Assembly (NCBI GenBank): GCA_947475465.1 | Contig: CANJLK010000029.1 | Coordinates: 1 to 43,382 of the forward strand | DNA: 43,382 nucleotides | Direction: 5' to 3' | DNA from: Caulobacteraceae bacterium | GTDB taxonomy: Bacteria; Pseudomonadota; Alphaproteobacteria; Caulobacterales; Caulobacteraceae | In this document: piece by piece, positions 32,924 to 42,275 of the stretch | How positions within the stretch are numbered: the first letter of the stretch is position 1 | How the letters are laid out: every line of letters starts with the position of its first letter | Program-made: the position numbers and the translations under genes | Notes under the pieces: model-generated | The model's input: the letters and a program-made list of their open reading frames with translations, nothing else | The model's database searches: none | What the model was told of the DNA's origin: nothing

Positions 32924-34243
32924 ATGTACGATGAGATCCGCGCCCTGGACGCCCTGGTGGCGCGCCTGCGCGATCAATTCCCGACCCTGATCGACCTGTC
33001 GACAGGCCGCATTGAACGCCTTCTCGACAAACTGGGTCGCCCGCAGGATCGACTGGCCAATGTGATCCATGTGGCCGGCACTAACGGCAAGGGCTCCACC
33101 ACCGCGTTCCTGCGGGCCATGGCCGAGGCGGCGGGGCTCAAGGCGAATGTGCTGACCTCGCCGCACCTAGTGCGCTTCGCCGAGCGGATCCGGCTGGCCG
33201 GGACGCTGATCACCGAAGAGGCGTTGCGCGAACTGATCGAGCGTGTGGTCGCGGTGAACGCCGGGGACGCTATCAGCTTCAATGAGATGCTGACCGCCAT
33301 GGCCTTCCAGGCCTTTTCGGAAGTCCCCGCAGACGTGAACATTGTTGAGGTGGGCCTCGGCGGGCGGTTCGATTCCACTAATGTTTTCGCCGCACCCGCG
33401 GTCAGCGTCATAACGCCGGTGGACCTTGATCACCTGGAGTTGCTGGGGCCGGAGCTTTCCAAAATCGCCTGGGAGAAGGCCGGAATCATCAAGGCGGGGC
33501 GGCCGGTGGTCTCGGCGCATCAGCCGCACGACGCCGCCCAGGTGATCATCGCGCAGGCCGAAGCGATCGGTGCGCCGTTGATGATGATGGGCCGCGACTT
33601 TGACGCTTGGGCGCAGCATGGGCGCCTCACGCTTCAGGCGCCGGACAACCTGCTCGACCTGCCGACCCCGGCGTTGGCCGGCAGGCATCAGTTCGAGAAC
33701 GCCGGTGTCGCGGCGATGGCGGCGCTGATGCTGGCGCATCCCCGGCTTGACGAGACAGCGATCGGACGCGGAATCGCCCAGGCGGTGTGGCCGGCGCGGC
33801 TGCAGCGTTTGCGGGGCGGGCCGCTGGCCGCCATGGCCGAGGCTCGCGGCGCCGACCTATGGCTGGACGGCGGCCACAATCCTCACGCCGGTCGCGCCCT
33901 TGCCGCCCACCTGGCGGACCTGGCCGCCCGTGATGGGAGACCCACGGCGCTGATCACCGCCATGTACGCCCGCAAGGACGCCGCGGGCTTCTTCGCGCCC
34001 TTCGCGGACCTTGCGCCGGTGATCGTGACCACCACCTTCGAAGGTCAGGGCCAGGCTCCGCCCGAGGACCTCGCCCTGGCCGCGCGTTCGGCGGGCCTGC
34101 AGGCCGCGACCGCGCCGGACGTGACCGCGGCGCTTAAGGCCGTGCTGGCCGCCACCGGCGCCGCGCCGCATGTGCTGATTTGCGGCGGCCTCCACTTCGC
34201 AGGCGAGGTGCTGGCGATGAGCCCGGAGACCTGGCCGCAATGA
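32924..34243 (+). CDS. folC: Bifunctional folylpolyglutamate synthase / dihydrofolate synthase
   Basis: ATP-dependent ligase that adds glutamate to dihydropteroate and to folates. The 439-residue product has the ATP loop HVAGTNGKGSTT at residues 49-60, the Mur-ligase motif TPVDLDHLELLG and EVGLGGRFDSTN. The C-terminal domain carries LWLDGGHNPHAGRALAAHLA. It follows accD in the trp-acc-fol block. The start is the only ATG near the family N-terminus. Confidence 0.96.
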   Translation: MYDEIRALDALVARLRDQFPTLIDLSTGRIERLLDKLGRPQDRLANVIHVAGTNGKGSTTAFLRAMAEAAGLKANVLTSPHLVRFAERIRLAGTLITEEALRELIERVVAVNAGDAISFNEMLTAMAFQAFSEVPADVNIVEVGLGGRFDSTNVFAAPAVSVITPVDLDHLELLGPELSKIAWEKAGIIKAGRPVVSAHQPHDAAQVIIAQAEAIGAPLMMMGRDFDAWAQHGRLTLQAPDNLLDLPTPALAGRHQFENAGVAAMAALMLAHPRLDETAIGRGIAQAVWPARLQRLRGGPLAAMAEARGADLWLDGGHNPHAGRALAAHLADLAARDGRPTALITAMYARKDAAGFFAPFADLAPVIVTTTFEGQGQAPPEDLALAARSAGLQAATAPDVTAALKAVLAATGAAPHVLICGGLHFAGEVLAMSPETWPQ

Positions 34244-34252
34244 TCGCGCGCG

Positions 34253-34654
34253 CTACTCCGCCTCGATGCGGGCGATGGCGTCGTCGGAGAGGCCGAAGTG
34301 GTGGCCAATCTCATGCACCAGGACATGGGTGACCAGTTCGGCGAGGCCGATGTCGCCACGCTCGGCCCATTCATCCAGGATCGGCCGGCGATAGAGGAAC
34401 ACCATGGACGGTTCCGGGTCGGGACCCAGCACCGATCGATGTTGCAGGTCGACGCCCTGGTAGAGGCCGGTTAGCTCGAAGGGGTCCTCGATGCCGAGGT
34501 CCTGCAGGATATCGTCCGGCGCGAAATCCTGGACGCGGAACACGACTTCGCCGGTCAGGCGGCGAAAGTGGTCGGGCATGGCCGTGAAGGCCGCCTCAGC
34601 CAGGGCGGCGAGATCGTCGAGGGAGGGCGCGCGCGCCGTGTCGGCCTCACTCAT
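34253..34654 (-). CDS. Zincin-like metallopeptidase family protein (DUF1025)
   Basis: A 133-residue protein of the Zincin_1 group, known mostly from sequence. The metal-binding motif HEIGHHFGLSD (H114, E115, H118, D124) follows the HExxHxxGxxD form. A hydrophobic strand (PSMVFLYRRPILDEWAER) precedes it. There is no signal peptide, so it is cytosolic. The substrate is unknown. Its start overlaps the stop of the upstream hypothetical gene by 8 bp, so the two are coupled. Confidence 0.85.
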   Translation of the reverse strand: MSEADTARAPSLDDLAALAEAAFTAMPDHFRRLTGEVVFRVQDFAPDDILQDLGIEDPFELTGLYQGVDLQHRSVLGPDPEPSMVFLYRRPILDEWAERGDIGLAELVTHVLVHEIGHHFGLSDDAIARIEAE

Positions 34655-35225
34655 CCGGCACCACGATATGCGGAGCCTCCGGCAAGCGCCGTTCGAAGAG
34701 GCCGATGTCGAGGGGGCGCTGCGGCTCGATGGGCCGCAACGGCTGGCTGGCCATCGCGCGCAGGGCCTCCGGGGCGAGTTCGGCGGCCGCCGCGCGGCGG
34801 CGCGCGCGCCGGGCCTGTGGCGTGTCCAGGACCGGCGCCGCCGACTCAGGACGCCAGTAAGATATCAGCAGACGCCAAGCGGTGCGCACCGCCCGTTCCG
34901 GCGGCGCGGGCCAGCGGCGGCCGTCGGCGAAGGTGGGCCGAACGGCGACGGGCTTTGGTGAGTCGGACAATACGGTGCAGGTGATTTCGCAGTAGCGGTC
35001 TTCCACGGCCGGCGTGGCCCGACCAGGCCGGGTGTCCTCCACGCGTCCCGTATAGGCGTCTAGCGCCGCCTCGCGGGTGGCGAAGGCCGGTCCTACCGGT
35101 TCGGTGAGGAAGCTGACGGGTTCGCCGGCCGTTGCGGCCGCCTGACGGGCGCGGGCGGCGCGGCCCATGGGCGCGGATAGCGCAGCCTCGGCGTTCGGCG
35201 CCACGGGGTATAGAATTGCAGACAT
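34647..35225 (-). CDS. Hypothetical protein (192 aa), coupled to the zincin
   Basis: I do not recognise a family. The product is soluble and Ala/Arg/Pro-rich. It has a central block of aromatic and charged residues (DRYCEITCTVLSDSPKPVAV, ERAVRTAWRLLISYWRPE), a basic segment (QARRARRRAAAAELAP) and a C-terminus rich in Pro (RLPEAPHIVVPDE). It is translated with the zincin gene through an 8-bp overlap and is divergent from divL. Codon use is native. Confidence 0.75.
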   Translation of the reverse strand: MSAILYPVAPNAEAALSAPMGRAARARQAAATAGEPVSFLTEPVGPAFATREAALDAYTGRVEDTRPGRATPAVEDRYCEITCTVLSDSPKPVAVRPTFADGRRWPAPPERAVRTAWRLLISYWRPESAAPVLDTPQARRARRRAAAAELAPEALRAMASQPLRPIEPQRPLDIGLFERRLPEAPHIVVPDE

Positions 35226-35351
35226 ATCTCATCATCGCGCAAAACACGCGTCGGCGCTAACGCCGCGCACGTGCGGCCGGCGCAAGGCCGGCCTATGGTG
35301 GCGCAGAACTGATTCGCTTGTCGGCGCAGCTGGGGCGTCGATGGAGCCGCA

Positions 35352-37670
35352 ATGGGCGATGATACACTCATTCTGATCGCCGACGCCGGCGCGGTGGCTC
35401 TCGCCATCTGCGCGACGCTGTGGGCGTGGGCGCAACAACGCCGAAGCCAGGCGCGTGTCGACGCGATCTCGGTCAAGCTTGCAAGGCTGGAGGCCCGCGC
35501 CGAGGCGGCTCAAGCCTCGGCGGAAGCATTTGATTCGGCGCTGCTGGCGGTGGAGGAAGGCCGCGCGATGCTGGCCTCCGGGGACGAGTCCTTCGCCGCC
35601 TGCGCGGCTGCCCTGGGGCTCACCAACGTCGACGCCCAGGGCCTCGTCAATGCCATGATGCGCACAGATCCCGACCACGCGCGGCGGCTGCGAGGCCTGT
35701 TTGAGCGCGGTGAAGCCTGCGCCTTCGAGGTCCGGGGTCAGGGAGGGGTGGTCTCGGTGGAGGGCCGCGCCGCCGGCGCGCTGGCATGGTTGCGGCTGTC
35801 GGCGGTGATCGGTGAGGATGCCGGCCTGCCCACGGCCCCGCGATTCGCCGCCTTTACCGATGCACGAACCACACCGGCTTGGATCGCCGCCGCCGACGGC
35901 TCGCCGATCTGGGTGAACCGCGCCTGGCTGCAGGCGGTGGGCGCCGAGAACCTCGATGAGGCCGCTGCACGGGACGCAAGCTTCGACCGCGACGCCGACA
36001 ACCTGGCGAGTGAGGCCGCTAACCTGGTCCAGACTCGCGAAACCCTCCGCTGGGTGACGGTGGCCGGCCGCCGTCGTGCCTTTCACATCACGGCCAAGCC
36101 GCTGGAAGGTGGCGGCGTTGGGGTGTGGACCGACGATGTCACAGAAGTAGAAGAGCTGCGCGAACAGCTCAAGCGCCAGGGCGAGGCCAATGACGAGACG
36201 CTTAATCACATCGCCGACTCGGTGGCGATCTTCAGCCAGGCCAAGCGGCTGATCTTCTACAACACCGCCTTCGCCGAGCTCTGGGGCTTGGAGCCGGCAT
36301 GGCTGTCAGAGCGGCCGACCCATTCTGAAGTGCTCGACCGGCTGCGTCAGCGCCGGCGACTGCCGGAGACGGCGGACTACGGCAAGTGGAAGGCCGCCGA
36401 ACTCGACCGGTATGAGCGCCTGGATGCGGCTCCCGACGATCTCTGGAGCCTGCCGGACGGGCGCACGCTCAGGGTGGTGCGACAACCGCACCCGCTAGGG
36501 GGGCTGTTGCTGCTCTATTCCGACATCACCGACGAGGTGAAGCTGAAGGCCCAGTTCAACGCCCAGATCCAGGTGCAGCAGGCGACCCTGGACAAGCTCA
36601 ACGATGCGGTCGCGGTGTTCGGCTCCGATGGCCGGCTGCGGCTACACAATGACGCCTTCGGTCGGTTCTGGAACCTCACCACCACCCAGCTGGAACAGGC
36701 GGGCGACTTTGAGGGCGTGGTGGACCTATGTATTCCGCGGCTGCACGATCAGGAATTCTGGCGAGAGCTAAAGGGCCGGGTCGCCGATACCGATCCCGGT
36801 GCGCGGGCGCCCCTGTCCGGCGAAGTAAAGACCTCAGATTCAAGGATCGCGCACTATCAGTCGAGGCCGCTACCGGATGGAGCGACCCTGATCGCCTTCA
36901 CCGATGTCACTGACGCGCGCCGGTTGGAAAGCGCCCTGGCGGCGCGCTCGGCGGCCTTGTCGGACGCCGAGCGGCTGAAGCGGGACTTCGTCGGCAACGT
37001 CTCCTATGAGCTACGCACGCCGCTCACCACCATCATCGGCTATTCGGAACTTCTCGAGCGTTCCGGCGAGAACCTGTCCGAGCGCGGGCGCAGCCACGCC
37101 GCGGCCGTGCGCACCGCCGCGACGCAACTCGCCCGATCCATCGACGACGTTCTGGATATGGCCCAGATCGACGCAGACGAGATGGCGCTGGATCTGGAGG
37201 ACGTCCATGTGGCCGAACTGCTGTCGGCCGCCGCCGCCCGTTGGAGTGCGGATGCCCAGGCCGCAGCGGTGACGATCGTGCTGCAACACGCGCCGGATGT
37301 TGGCGTGATCCGCGGCGACGCCAAGCGGCTAGGTCAAATCATCGACCACCTTGTGGAAAACGCCATTCGGCAGACGCCGCAGGGCGGCGTCATCACACTG
37401 TCCGTGCGTCGGGCGCTGGGCGAGGTCCAACTGCAGGTCGCCGATACCGGGCGTGGCATCCCCTTCCATGTCCAGGCCCACATCTTCGACCGGTTTGTGG
37501 GCCGGGAGCGCGGCGGCCCGGGCCTTGGACTGGCGCTTGTCAAGGCGCTGACCGAACTGCATGGGGGTTGGGTCGCTCTGGAAAGCGAGCCCGGACACGG
37601 GGCGGCGTTCACATGTCACCTGCCCGAAGTGGTGCAGGCGACGGCGGCCCATCCGGAGCTGGATTTCTAA
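35352..37670 (+). CDS. divL: Sensor kinase DivL, tyrosine at the phospho-acceptor position
   Basis: Essential cell-cycle regulator that controls the CckA-ChpT-CtrA relay and binds DivK-P. The 772-residue product has one N-terminal membrane segment (about 6-27), a coiled coil (30-65), PAS-like domains across about 165-530, the dimerisation domain at 540-610 and an ATPase domain (N box DHLVENAIRQTP, G boxes DTGRGIP and GPGLGLALV). The H box reads GNVSYELRTPLTTI, with Tyr552 where histidine kinases have His. Caulobacter crescentus DivL has Tyr550 and 769 residues, so this is its orthologue. It stands alone downstream of a divergent pair. Confidence 0.95.
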   Translation: MGDDTLILIADAGAVALAICATLWAWAQQRRSQARVDAISVKLARLEARAEAAQASAEAFDSALLAVEEGRAMLASGDESFAACAAALGLTNVDAQGLVNAMMRTDPDHARRLRGLFERGEACAFEVRGQGGVVSVEGRAAGALAWLRLSAVIGEDAGLPTAPRFAAFTDARTTPAWIAAADGSPIWVNRAWLQAVGAENLDEAAARDASFDRDADNLASEAANLVQTRETLRWVTVAGRRRAFHITAKPLEGGGVGVWTDDVTEVEELREQLKRQGEANDETLNHIADSVAIFSQAKRLIFYNTAFAELWGLEPAWLSERPTHSEVLDRLRQRRRLPETADYGKWKAAELDRYERLDAAPDDLWSLPDGRTLRVVRQPHPLGGLLLLYSDITDEVKLKAQFNAQIQVQQATLDKLNDAVAVFGSDGRLRLHNDAFGRFWNLTTTQLEQAGDFEGVVDLCIPRLHDQEFWRELKGRVADTDPGARAPLSGEVKTSDSRIAHYQSRPLPDGATLIAFTDVTDARRLESALAARSAALSDAERLKRDFVGNVSYELRTPLTTIIGYSELLERSGENLSERGRSHAAAVRTAATQLARSIDDVLDMAQIDADEMALDLEDVHVAELLSAAAARWSADAQAAAVTIVLQHAPDVGVIRGDAKRLGQIIDHLVENAIRQTPQGGVITLSVRRALGEVQLQVADTGRGIPFHVQAHIFDRFVGRERGGPGLGLALVKALTELHGGWVALESEPGHGAAFTCHLPEVVQATAAHPELDF

Positions 37671-37718
37671 CGCGAACCCAGAGCCCCTAAGGTGAGCCCG
37701 GCCTCCGTGGACCGTTGC

Positions 37719-38039
37719 CTAGTGTTGGTTTTCCGGCATGCGGATGATCAGGCCGTCAAGCTCGTCGGTGACCTTGATCTGGCAGGACAGCCGGCTGTTG
37801 GATTCGACGTTCTCGGCGAAGTCGAGCATCGACTCTTCCATCGCCGAGGGCGAACCAACCCGTTCCTTCCAGGCTTCATCCACATAAACGTGGCAGGTGG
37901 CGCAGGCGCAGGCGCCGCCGCAGTCGGCGTCGATGCCGGGGACATTGTTCTTCACGGCGCCTTCCATCACGGACAGGCCGGATTTCACGTCGATCACATG
38001 CTCGGCGCCGTTGTGTTGAATGTAGGTGATCTTGGCCAT
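37719..38039 (-). CDS. [2Fe-2S] ferredoxin
   Basis: A 106-residue adrenodoxin-like electron carrier. Cluster ligands are C40, C46, C49 and C86 in [17 protein letters not shown] and RLSCQIK, with an extra cysteine at C44. It is the last gene of a minus-strand run, after an FAD reductase (48 bp gap) that is its likely electron donor. Related ferredoxins serve P450s or Fe-S assembly; no P450 is in the window, so the partner is open. Confidence 0.92.
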   Translation of the reverse strand: MAKITYIQHNGAEHVIDVKSGLSVMEGAVKNNVPGIDADCGGACACATCHVYVDEAWKERVGSPSAMEESMLDFAENVESNSRLSCQIKVTDELDGLIIRMPENQH

Positions 38040-38087
38040 GTTTCCCTGTGCGCGCCGACTCTGACTACGGAAGCCTCTGCGGACTTC

Positions 38088-39317
38088 CTAGGCGCCGACC
38101 TCTTTCATTGAAATTGCCGGGTCTGCAAGCTTTTCGGGTGAAATCGGCTTGCGATTTTGGATAAACTGACGTCCGGCCATGAACTCCGGCGGGGCATTCA
38201 CCGCCTCGACAGCCTGAAGCTGTTCGCCCTTCAGGTGGAATATGGCGAATTTGGCCTGCGTCGGATCGCCGCGCACGATACGCCGGTCTGCGTCGAAGGG
38301 AAGGCCGGCGATCTGCAGTTTCAGGTCATACTGGTCCGACCAGAACCAGGGGACTTCCGGTGCGGGCGGCGGCCTGCCGGTGATGGAGCAGGCGGCCTGT
38401 TTGGCCTGCTCCAGGGCGTTGGGCACGCTCTCCAGCCGATGCATGCGATCGTAAAGCGGTAGTGGCCGAAGGGCGACATCGCCGATGGCGAATATGGCCG
38501 GATCAGCGGTGCGGGCCTCAAGGTCCACGACGATCCCGCGATCGCAGGGCAGTCCTGCCGCGCGGGCGATCTCGTCGTTGGGCGCGGCGCCGACACCCAA
38601 CAGGGCGGCGTCGCAGGCCAAGGTTCGGCCGTCAGTGAGGGTGACGCCATTGAGCCGTCCGCCTTCGCCGGTGAAGCCGGCGGCGCTGGCCCCCAGGACG
38701 AAGGTCACGCCGCGTTTCTCATGGTAAGCCTGGAAGAAGCTCGAGAGCTCTTCGCAGGCGACCCGAGCCAACAGCCGCGTCTCGCGTTCGATCACCACCA
38801 CCTCGGCGCCCAGGGCTCGGCCCGAGGCGGCCGCTTCCAGGCCAATGTAGCCGCCGCCGATGACGGCAAGCTTCACACCGGGCCGGATAGCGGCCTTCAA
38901 GGCCTCCGCGTCGGCGGCGGACCGCAGGAAGAGCACACCCTCAAGATCGGCCCCCGGCAAGGGAAGCGCGATCGGCCGCGCACCGGTGGCGATGATCAGG
39001 ATGTCATAGGATAGGGTTGAGCCATCGGACAGCGACAAGGTCCGTGCGGCGCGGTCCAGGCGATCGGCGCGCAGGTTCGGGCGAAAATCCACGCCCGCCT
39101 CGGTATAGAATTCCACAGGCTTCAGAGCCAGGGACTCGGCATCCGCCTCGCCCTTCAGCCAGGCCTTGGACAGCGGCGGCCGCTGGTAGGGAGGCAGTGG
39201 CTCCTCGCCGACCATAGTGATTGGTCCGGCGTGACCATACTGCCGCAGCAGCGCCGCGGCGGTTCCGCCGGCGTGGCCGGCGCCGAGGATGACGATATGG
39301 GCGTTGGACTCAGTCAT
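38088..39317 (-). CDS. FAD-dependent NAD(P)H-ferredoxin reductase
   Basis: A pyridine-nucleotide oxidoreductase of 409 residues. The FAD site GAGHAGGTAAALLRQYG is near residue 11, the NAD(P)H site GGGYIGLEAAASGRALG is near residue 152, and the C-terminal FAD motif is IFAIGDVALRPLPLYDRMHR. This is the putidaredoxin/rhodocoxin reductase group that feeds [2Fe-2S] ferredoxins. It lies directly upstream of the ferredoxin and 40 bp after sdhB, so the trio is probably co-transcribed. Confidence 0.9.
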   Translation of the reverse strand: MTESNAHIVILGAGHAGGTAAALLRQYGHAGPITMVGEEPLPPYQRPPLSKAWLKGEADAESLALKPVEFYTEAGVDFRPNLRADRLDRAARTLSLSDGSTLSYDILIIATGARPIALPLPGADLEGVLFLRSAADAEALKAAIRPGVKLAVIGGGYIGLEAAASGRALGAEVVVIERETRLLARVACEELSSFFQAYHEKRGVTFVLGASAAGFTGEGGRLNGVTLTDGRTLACDAALLGVGAAPNDEIARAAGLPCDRGIVVDLEARTADPAIFAIGDVALRPLPLYDRMHRLESVPNALEQAKQAACSITGRPPPAPEVPWFWSDQYDLKLQIAGLPFDADRRIVRGDPTQAKFAIFHLKGEQLQAVEAVNAPPEFMAGRQFIQNRKPISPEKLADPAISMKEVGA

Positions 39318-39357
39318 GCTTCACACCGGATTGCAGCGCCGGCAGGCGCCAACAGGA

Positions 39358-40140
39358 TCACACCACCCGCTCGGCCATCATCTTCTTGACCTCCGCGATG
39401 GCCTTGGCCGGGTTTAGGCCCTTGGGGCACACCTGGGCGCAATTCATGATGGTGTGGCAGCGATAGAGCTTGAAGGGGTCCTCCAGGGCGTCGAGCCGAT
39501 CGCCCGTCGCCTCGTCGCGGCTGTCGATTAGCCAGCGGTAGGCGTGAAGCAGGGCCGCCGGACCCAGGTACTTGTCGCCATTCCACCAGTAGCTCGGGCA
39601 GGAGGTGGAGCAGCAGGCGCACAGGATGCACTCATACAGCCCGTCCAGTTTCTCCCGATCTGCGGGCGCCTGGATCCACTCCTTTTGCGGTTCAGGGGTC
39701 TCGGTGTGCAGCCATGGTTCGACGGAGGCGTACTGGGCGTAGAACATGGTCAGATCGGGAATCAGGTCCTTGACCACCGGCTGATGGGGCAGGGGGCTGA
39801 TCGCGGCCTGGGCGCCCACGACATCCTTCCAGCCGAAGGTGCAGGCCAGGGTGTTGCGCCCTCCGATGTTCATGGCGCAGGAACCACAGACCCCCTCGCG
39901 GCAGGAGCGTCGGAAGGCCAGCGTCGGGTCCGTGGTGTTCTTGATGTGGATCAGCACGTCCAGGACCATCGGACCACAGGCGTCGACGTCCACGTCATAG
40001 GTGTCCCAGCGCGGATTGCCTTCGCCCTCCGGGTCGTAGCGGTAGATCTTGAACGTCTTGATGTTCTTGGCCCCGGCCGGGGCGGGATGATGCTTGCCTC
40101 GAACGACTTTGGAGTTCTTGGGCAGGGAGAGTTCGGCCAT
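39358..40140 (-). CDS. sdhB: Succinate dehydrogenase iron-sulfur subunit
   Basis: Carries electrons from SdhA to the quinone site of complex II. The 260-residue product has three clusters. The [2Fe-2S] ligands are C80, C85, C88 and C100. The [4Fe-4S] ligands are in [11 protein letters not shown] at 171-181. The [3Fe-4S] ligands are C228, C234 and C238, with the usual C-terminal [11 protein letters not shown]. Its start overlaps the creD stop by one base (TGATG), so it is translated directly after creD, an unusual neighbour. Confidence 0.96.
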   Translation of the reverse strand: MAELSLPKNSKVVRGKHHPAPAGAKNIKTFKIYRYDPEGEGNPRWDTYDVDVDACGPMVLDVLIHIKNTTDPTLAFRRSCREGVCGSCAMNIGGRNTLACTFGWKDVVGAQAAISPLPHQPVVKDLIPDLTMFYAQYASVEPWLHTETPEPQKEWIQAPADREKLDGLYECILCACCSTSCPSYWWNGDKYLGPAALLHAYRWLIDSRDEATGDRLDALEDPFKLYRCHTIMNCAQVCPKGLNPAKAIAEVKKMMAERVV

Positions 40141-41537
40141 CAGACGCTTTCCTTGGAGCCCGTCTCGACGGCGGGATCGCGCGATCCATACCAGTCGATT
40201 CGGCGGGTGAAATACATGACCGCGGCGATGGCCGCGAAACTTGTCACCGCGCCCACCAGGAGCGCGAAATCCTCAAGCCGCATCAGCACGTAGATGAGGG
40301 CGTAGAGGAGCGTGAAGGCGATCAGGGCGATGACCCCCTGGCGGCGGCTTTCGAAGACCCAGCCGGCGTAGGCGGAAATCAGCGAAACCGTGGCCGTCGC
40401 CGCGATCGCGAAGCCGCCGTCAAAGCCGATTTGCTCAGCGATGGACAGCAGCAGGAGGTAGAACATGATCTGCGCCAGCCCGATCAGCAGGTACTGGGCC
40501 GGATGGACCCGCTTCCCGGCCAAGGTCTCGAAAATGAAGTAGGCTAGGAATACCAGGCCGATGAACATCAGGGCGTATTTCAGAGACCGGGCCACCGACT
40601 GGTAGGGGTTGGCCGGCTCGACGAAGGACACGCCGAGGGCGGTGGCCCCCAGCCGCGACAGGGTGTCGGCATTCCCTTGCGCCGGCACGCCTCTGGCGAT
40701 GAATGGCACGCTCCATGCGGCGGTGAAGCCTTTGGCGTCAATGGTGCGCCGGCCGGGGTCGGGCAGGAAGCCGCCGTCGAAGCTAGGGTTCGGCCAGTCG
40801 CTCTTCGCCTGCAAGGTTGTGGTCTTGGCGAAGGCCAGCACCGCCAGGCGTTGGGCGCCGGAGAACCGCATTTTCGCCTGGGCGTCGAACACCGCGTCAG
40901 GGCGGACGATTTCGGCGGCGGGCGCGCCCAGCATCTGCAGGCCCGCGGGCTGGGGGCTGGCGGCGGCGCCCTGAAGCGAAACCTGGTTGAAGGCCGCCGC
41001 GGGGGCGACGCTGAGCGGCTTGCCTGCGGCGATCAGGGTCACGTCGGAGCGCGCGCCCCGGGCGTCGGAGGCCGCCACCAGGAGCTCGGCGCGGCTCCAG
41101 TCGAGAACCGCCCCCTCCGGCGCCTTGGCCGCCGCCCCGGTCAGGTCGAAGTGGGCGGTGAAGGCCACATCGGCCACATAGACCGGCACCTTGAACAGCG
41201 AGCGACGGCGAACCTCGGAACGGGCTTCGACTGTCGCATCGCCCTTGATCGGGAAGATCACGAACACATCGCGGGCCGGCGGCTGCTTCGGATCGGTATT
41301 TGGGATCTGGTAGGGTATGCCAACCACCGGCCCCAGGAAGGTCTGCGGCCCGCCGACGACGGCGCTGATCTCGCCGGCCACCTGCTCAGCGCGGTGGGTG
41401 CGGTCGTTCAGCAAAAGGAAAACGAACAGCGCCGGCACGCTCATCATGACCGCAAGCGCGCAGACCAGCAGCAGCTTGAGCCCCGTCGAACGCCGTGGGG
41501 CGCGGCCGGACCAGGGGGCAGGACGAACATCACTCAT
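40140..41537 (-). CDS. creD: Inner membrane protein CreD
   Basis: A 465-residue membrane protein of the CreD family, linked to envelope integrity and beta-lactam response in other bacteria. One N-terminal membrane helix (about 20-42) precedes a large periplasmic beta-rich domain. A C-terminal group of about five helices includes [20 protein letters not shown] and [20 protein letters not shown]. No CreBC two-component genes are near. It overlaps the methyltransferase gene by 8 bp and sdhB by 1 bp, which places it inside the sdh operon. Confidence 0.9.
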   Translation of the reverse strand: MSDVRPAPWSGRAPRRSTGLKLLLVCALAVMMSVPALFVFLLLNDRTHRAEQVAGEISAVVGGPQTFLGPVVGIPYQIPNTDPKQPPARDVFVIFPIKGDATVEARSEVRRRSLFKVPVYVADVAFTAHFDLTGAAAKAPEGAVLDWSRAELLVAASDARGARSDVTLIAAGKPLSVAPAAAFNQVSLQGAAASPQPAGLQMLGAPAAEIVRPDAVFDAQAKMRFSGAQRLAVLAFAKTTTLQAKSDWPNPSFDGGFLPDPGRRTIDAKGFTAAWSVPFIARGVPAQGNADTLSRLGATALGVSFVEPANPYQSVARSLKYALMFIGLVFLAYFIFETLAGKRVHPAQYLLIGLAQIMFYLLLLSIAEQIGFDGGFAIAATATVSLISAYAGWVFESRRQGVIALIAFTLLYALIYVLMRLEDFALLVGAVTSFAAIAAVMYFTRRIDWYGSRDPAVETGSKESV

Positions 41538-42267
41538 GTGCGTGTCCCCCTTCCCGCCGGCCCAGCAGGATCGCCCCGTGGTGACCGCCGTGGTTGGTGG
41601 GAATCAGGGTCGTATCGCCGACGCCGCCCCGGGTCAGCCGGCGCATCACCGCAGACAGGTCATAGTCGAACATTGTGATCGCCCCAACCGGCGCCGGCGT
41701 ACGCAGGCTTCGGGCCACCGGCTGCGCCAGCTTGCGCCAGCCGCGCGCGGCTGGCGGCTCCAGGACGGGTTCGCGCCAGAACGTCAGATGCAAGCTCACG
41801 AAGCCGCCGGGCGACAGGCGCGCCAGCAGGGCCTCCAGCAACGAAAGGCCCCGCGCCGGCGGGATGTGCTGGAAGACGATGAAGGAATTGATCCAGACGA
41901 AGGGCCCGTCGGGAAGTTCGCTCACGTAAAGCGCCCGCCCGCCCCGCCGGCGGGCTTCGGCCAGCATGCCGGGCGAGATGTCGTAGCCGGCAGCCTGACC
42001 CATCTGCGCCGCCATCGGCTCGGTGAGCCGGCCCGCGCCGCACCCAAAATCCAAGGCCGGGCCCCGTGGCCGTGCGCCGAACAGATGGTCGAATCTGGCC
42101 AGGACATCATCCACATAAGCCACGCCAGAGGCGTAGAAGGCGGCGACCCGCTCCGGCGTGAGATTGTCCGACAAATAATCCGGGTGGCTGAGCACGCCCC
42201 AATAGGGTTCCGTTGCGCCCAGCTTGCGCCAGTCAGCGTCGGTGTCGCGGTCCCCGGGGCGCGCCAT
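41530..42267 (-). CDS. Class I SAM-dependent methyltransferase
   Basis: A 245-residue protein with a Rossmann-type fold. Motif I ALDFGCGAGRLTEPMAAQMG is near residue 70, followed by GYDISPGMLAEARRRG and the later FIVFQHIPPARGLSLLEALL. The substrate is unknown. It lies 8 bp after the sdhA stop and overlaps creD by 8 bp, so it is co-translated in the sdhA-creD-sdhB run. Its role there is not evident; modification of a cofactor, a quinone or a protein are all possible. Confidence 0.85.
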   Translation of the reverse strand: MARPGDRDTDADWRKLGATEPYWGVLSHPDYLSDNLTPERVAAFYASGVAYVDDVLARFDHLFGARPRGPALDFGCGAGRLTEPMAAQMGQAAGYDISPGMLAEARRRGGRALYVSELPDGPFVWINSFIVFQHIPPARGLSLLEALLARLSPGGFVSLHLTFWREPVLEPPAARGWRKLAQPVARSLRTPAPVGAITMFDYDLSAVMRRLTRGGVGDTTLIPTNHGGHHGAILLGRREGGHAHE

Positions 42268-42275
42268 CGGCGGCC

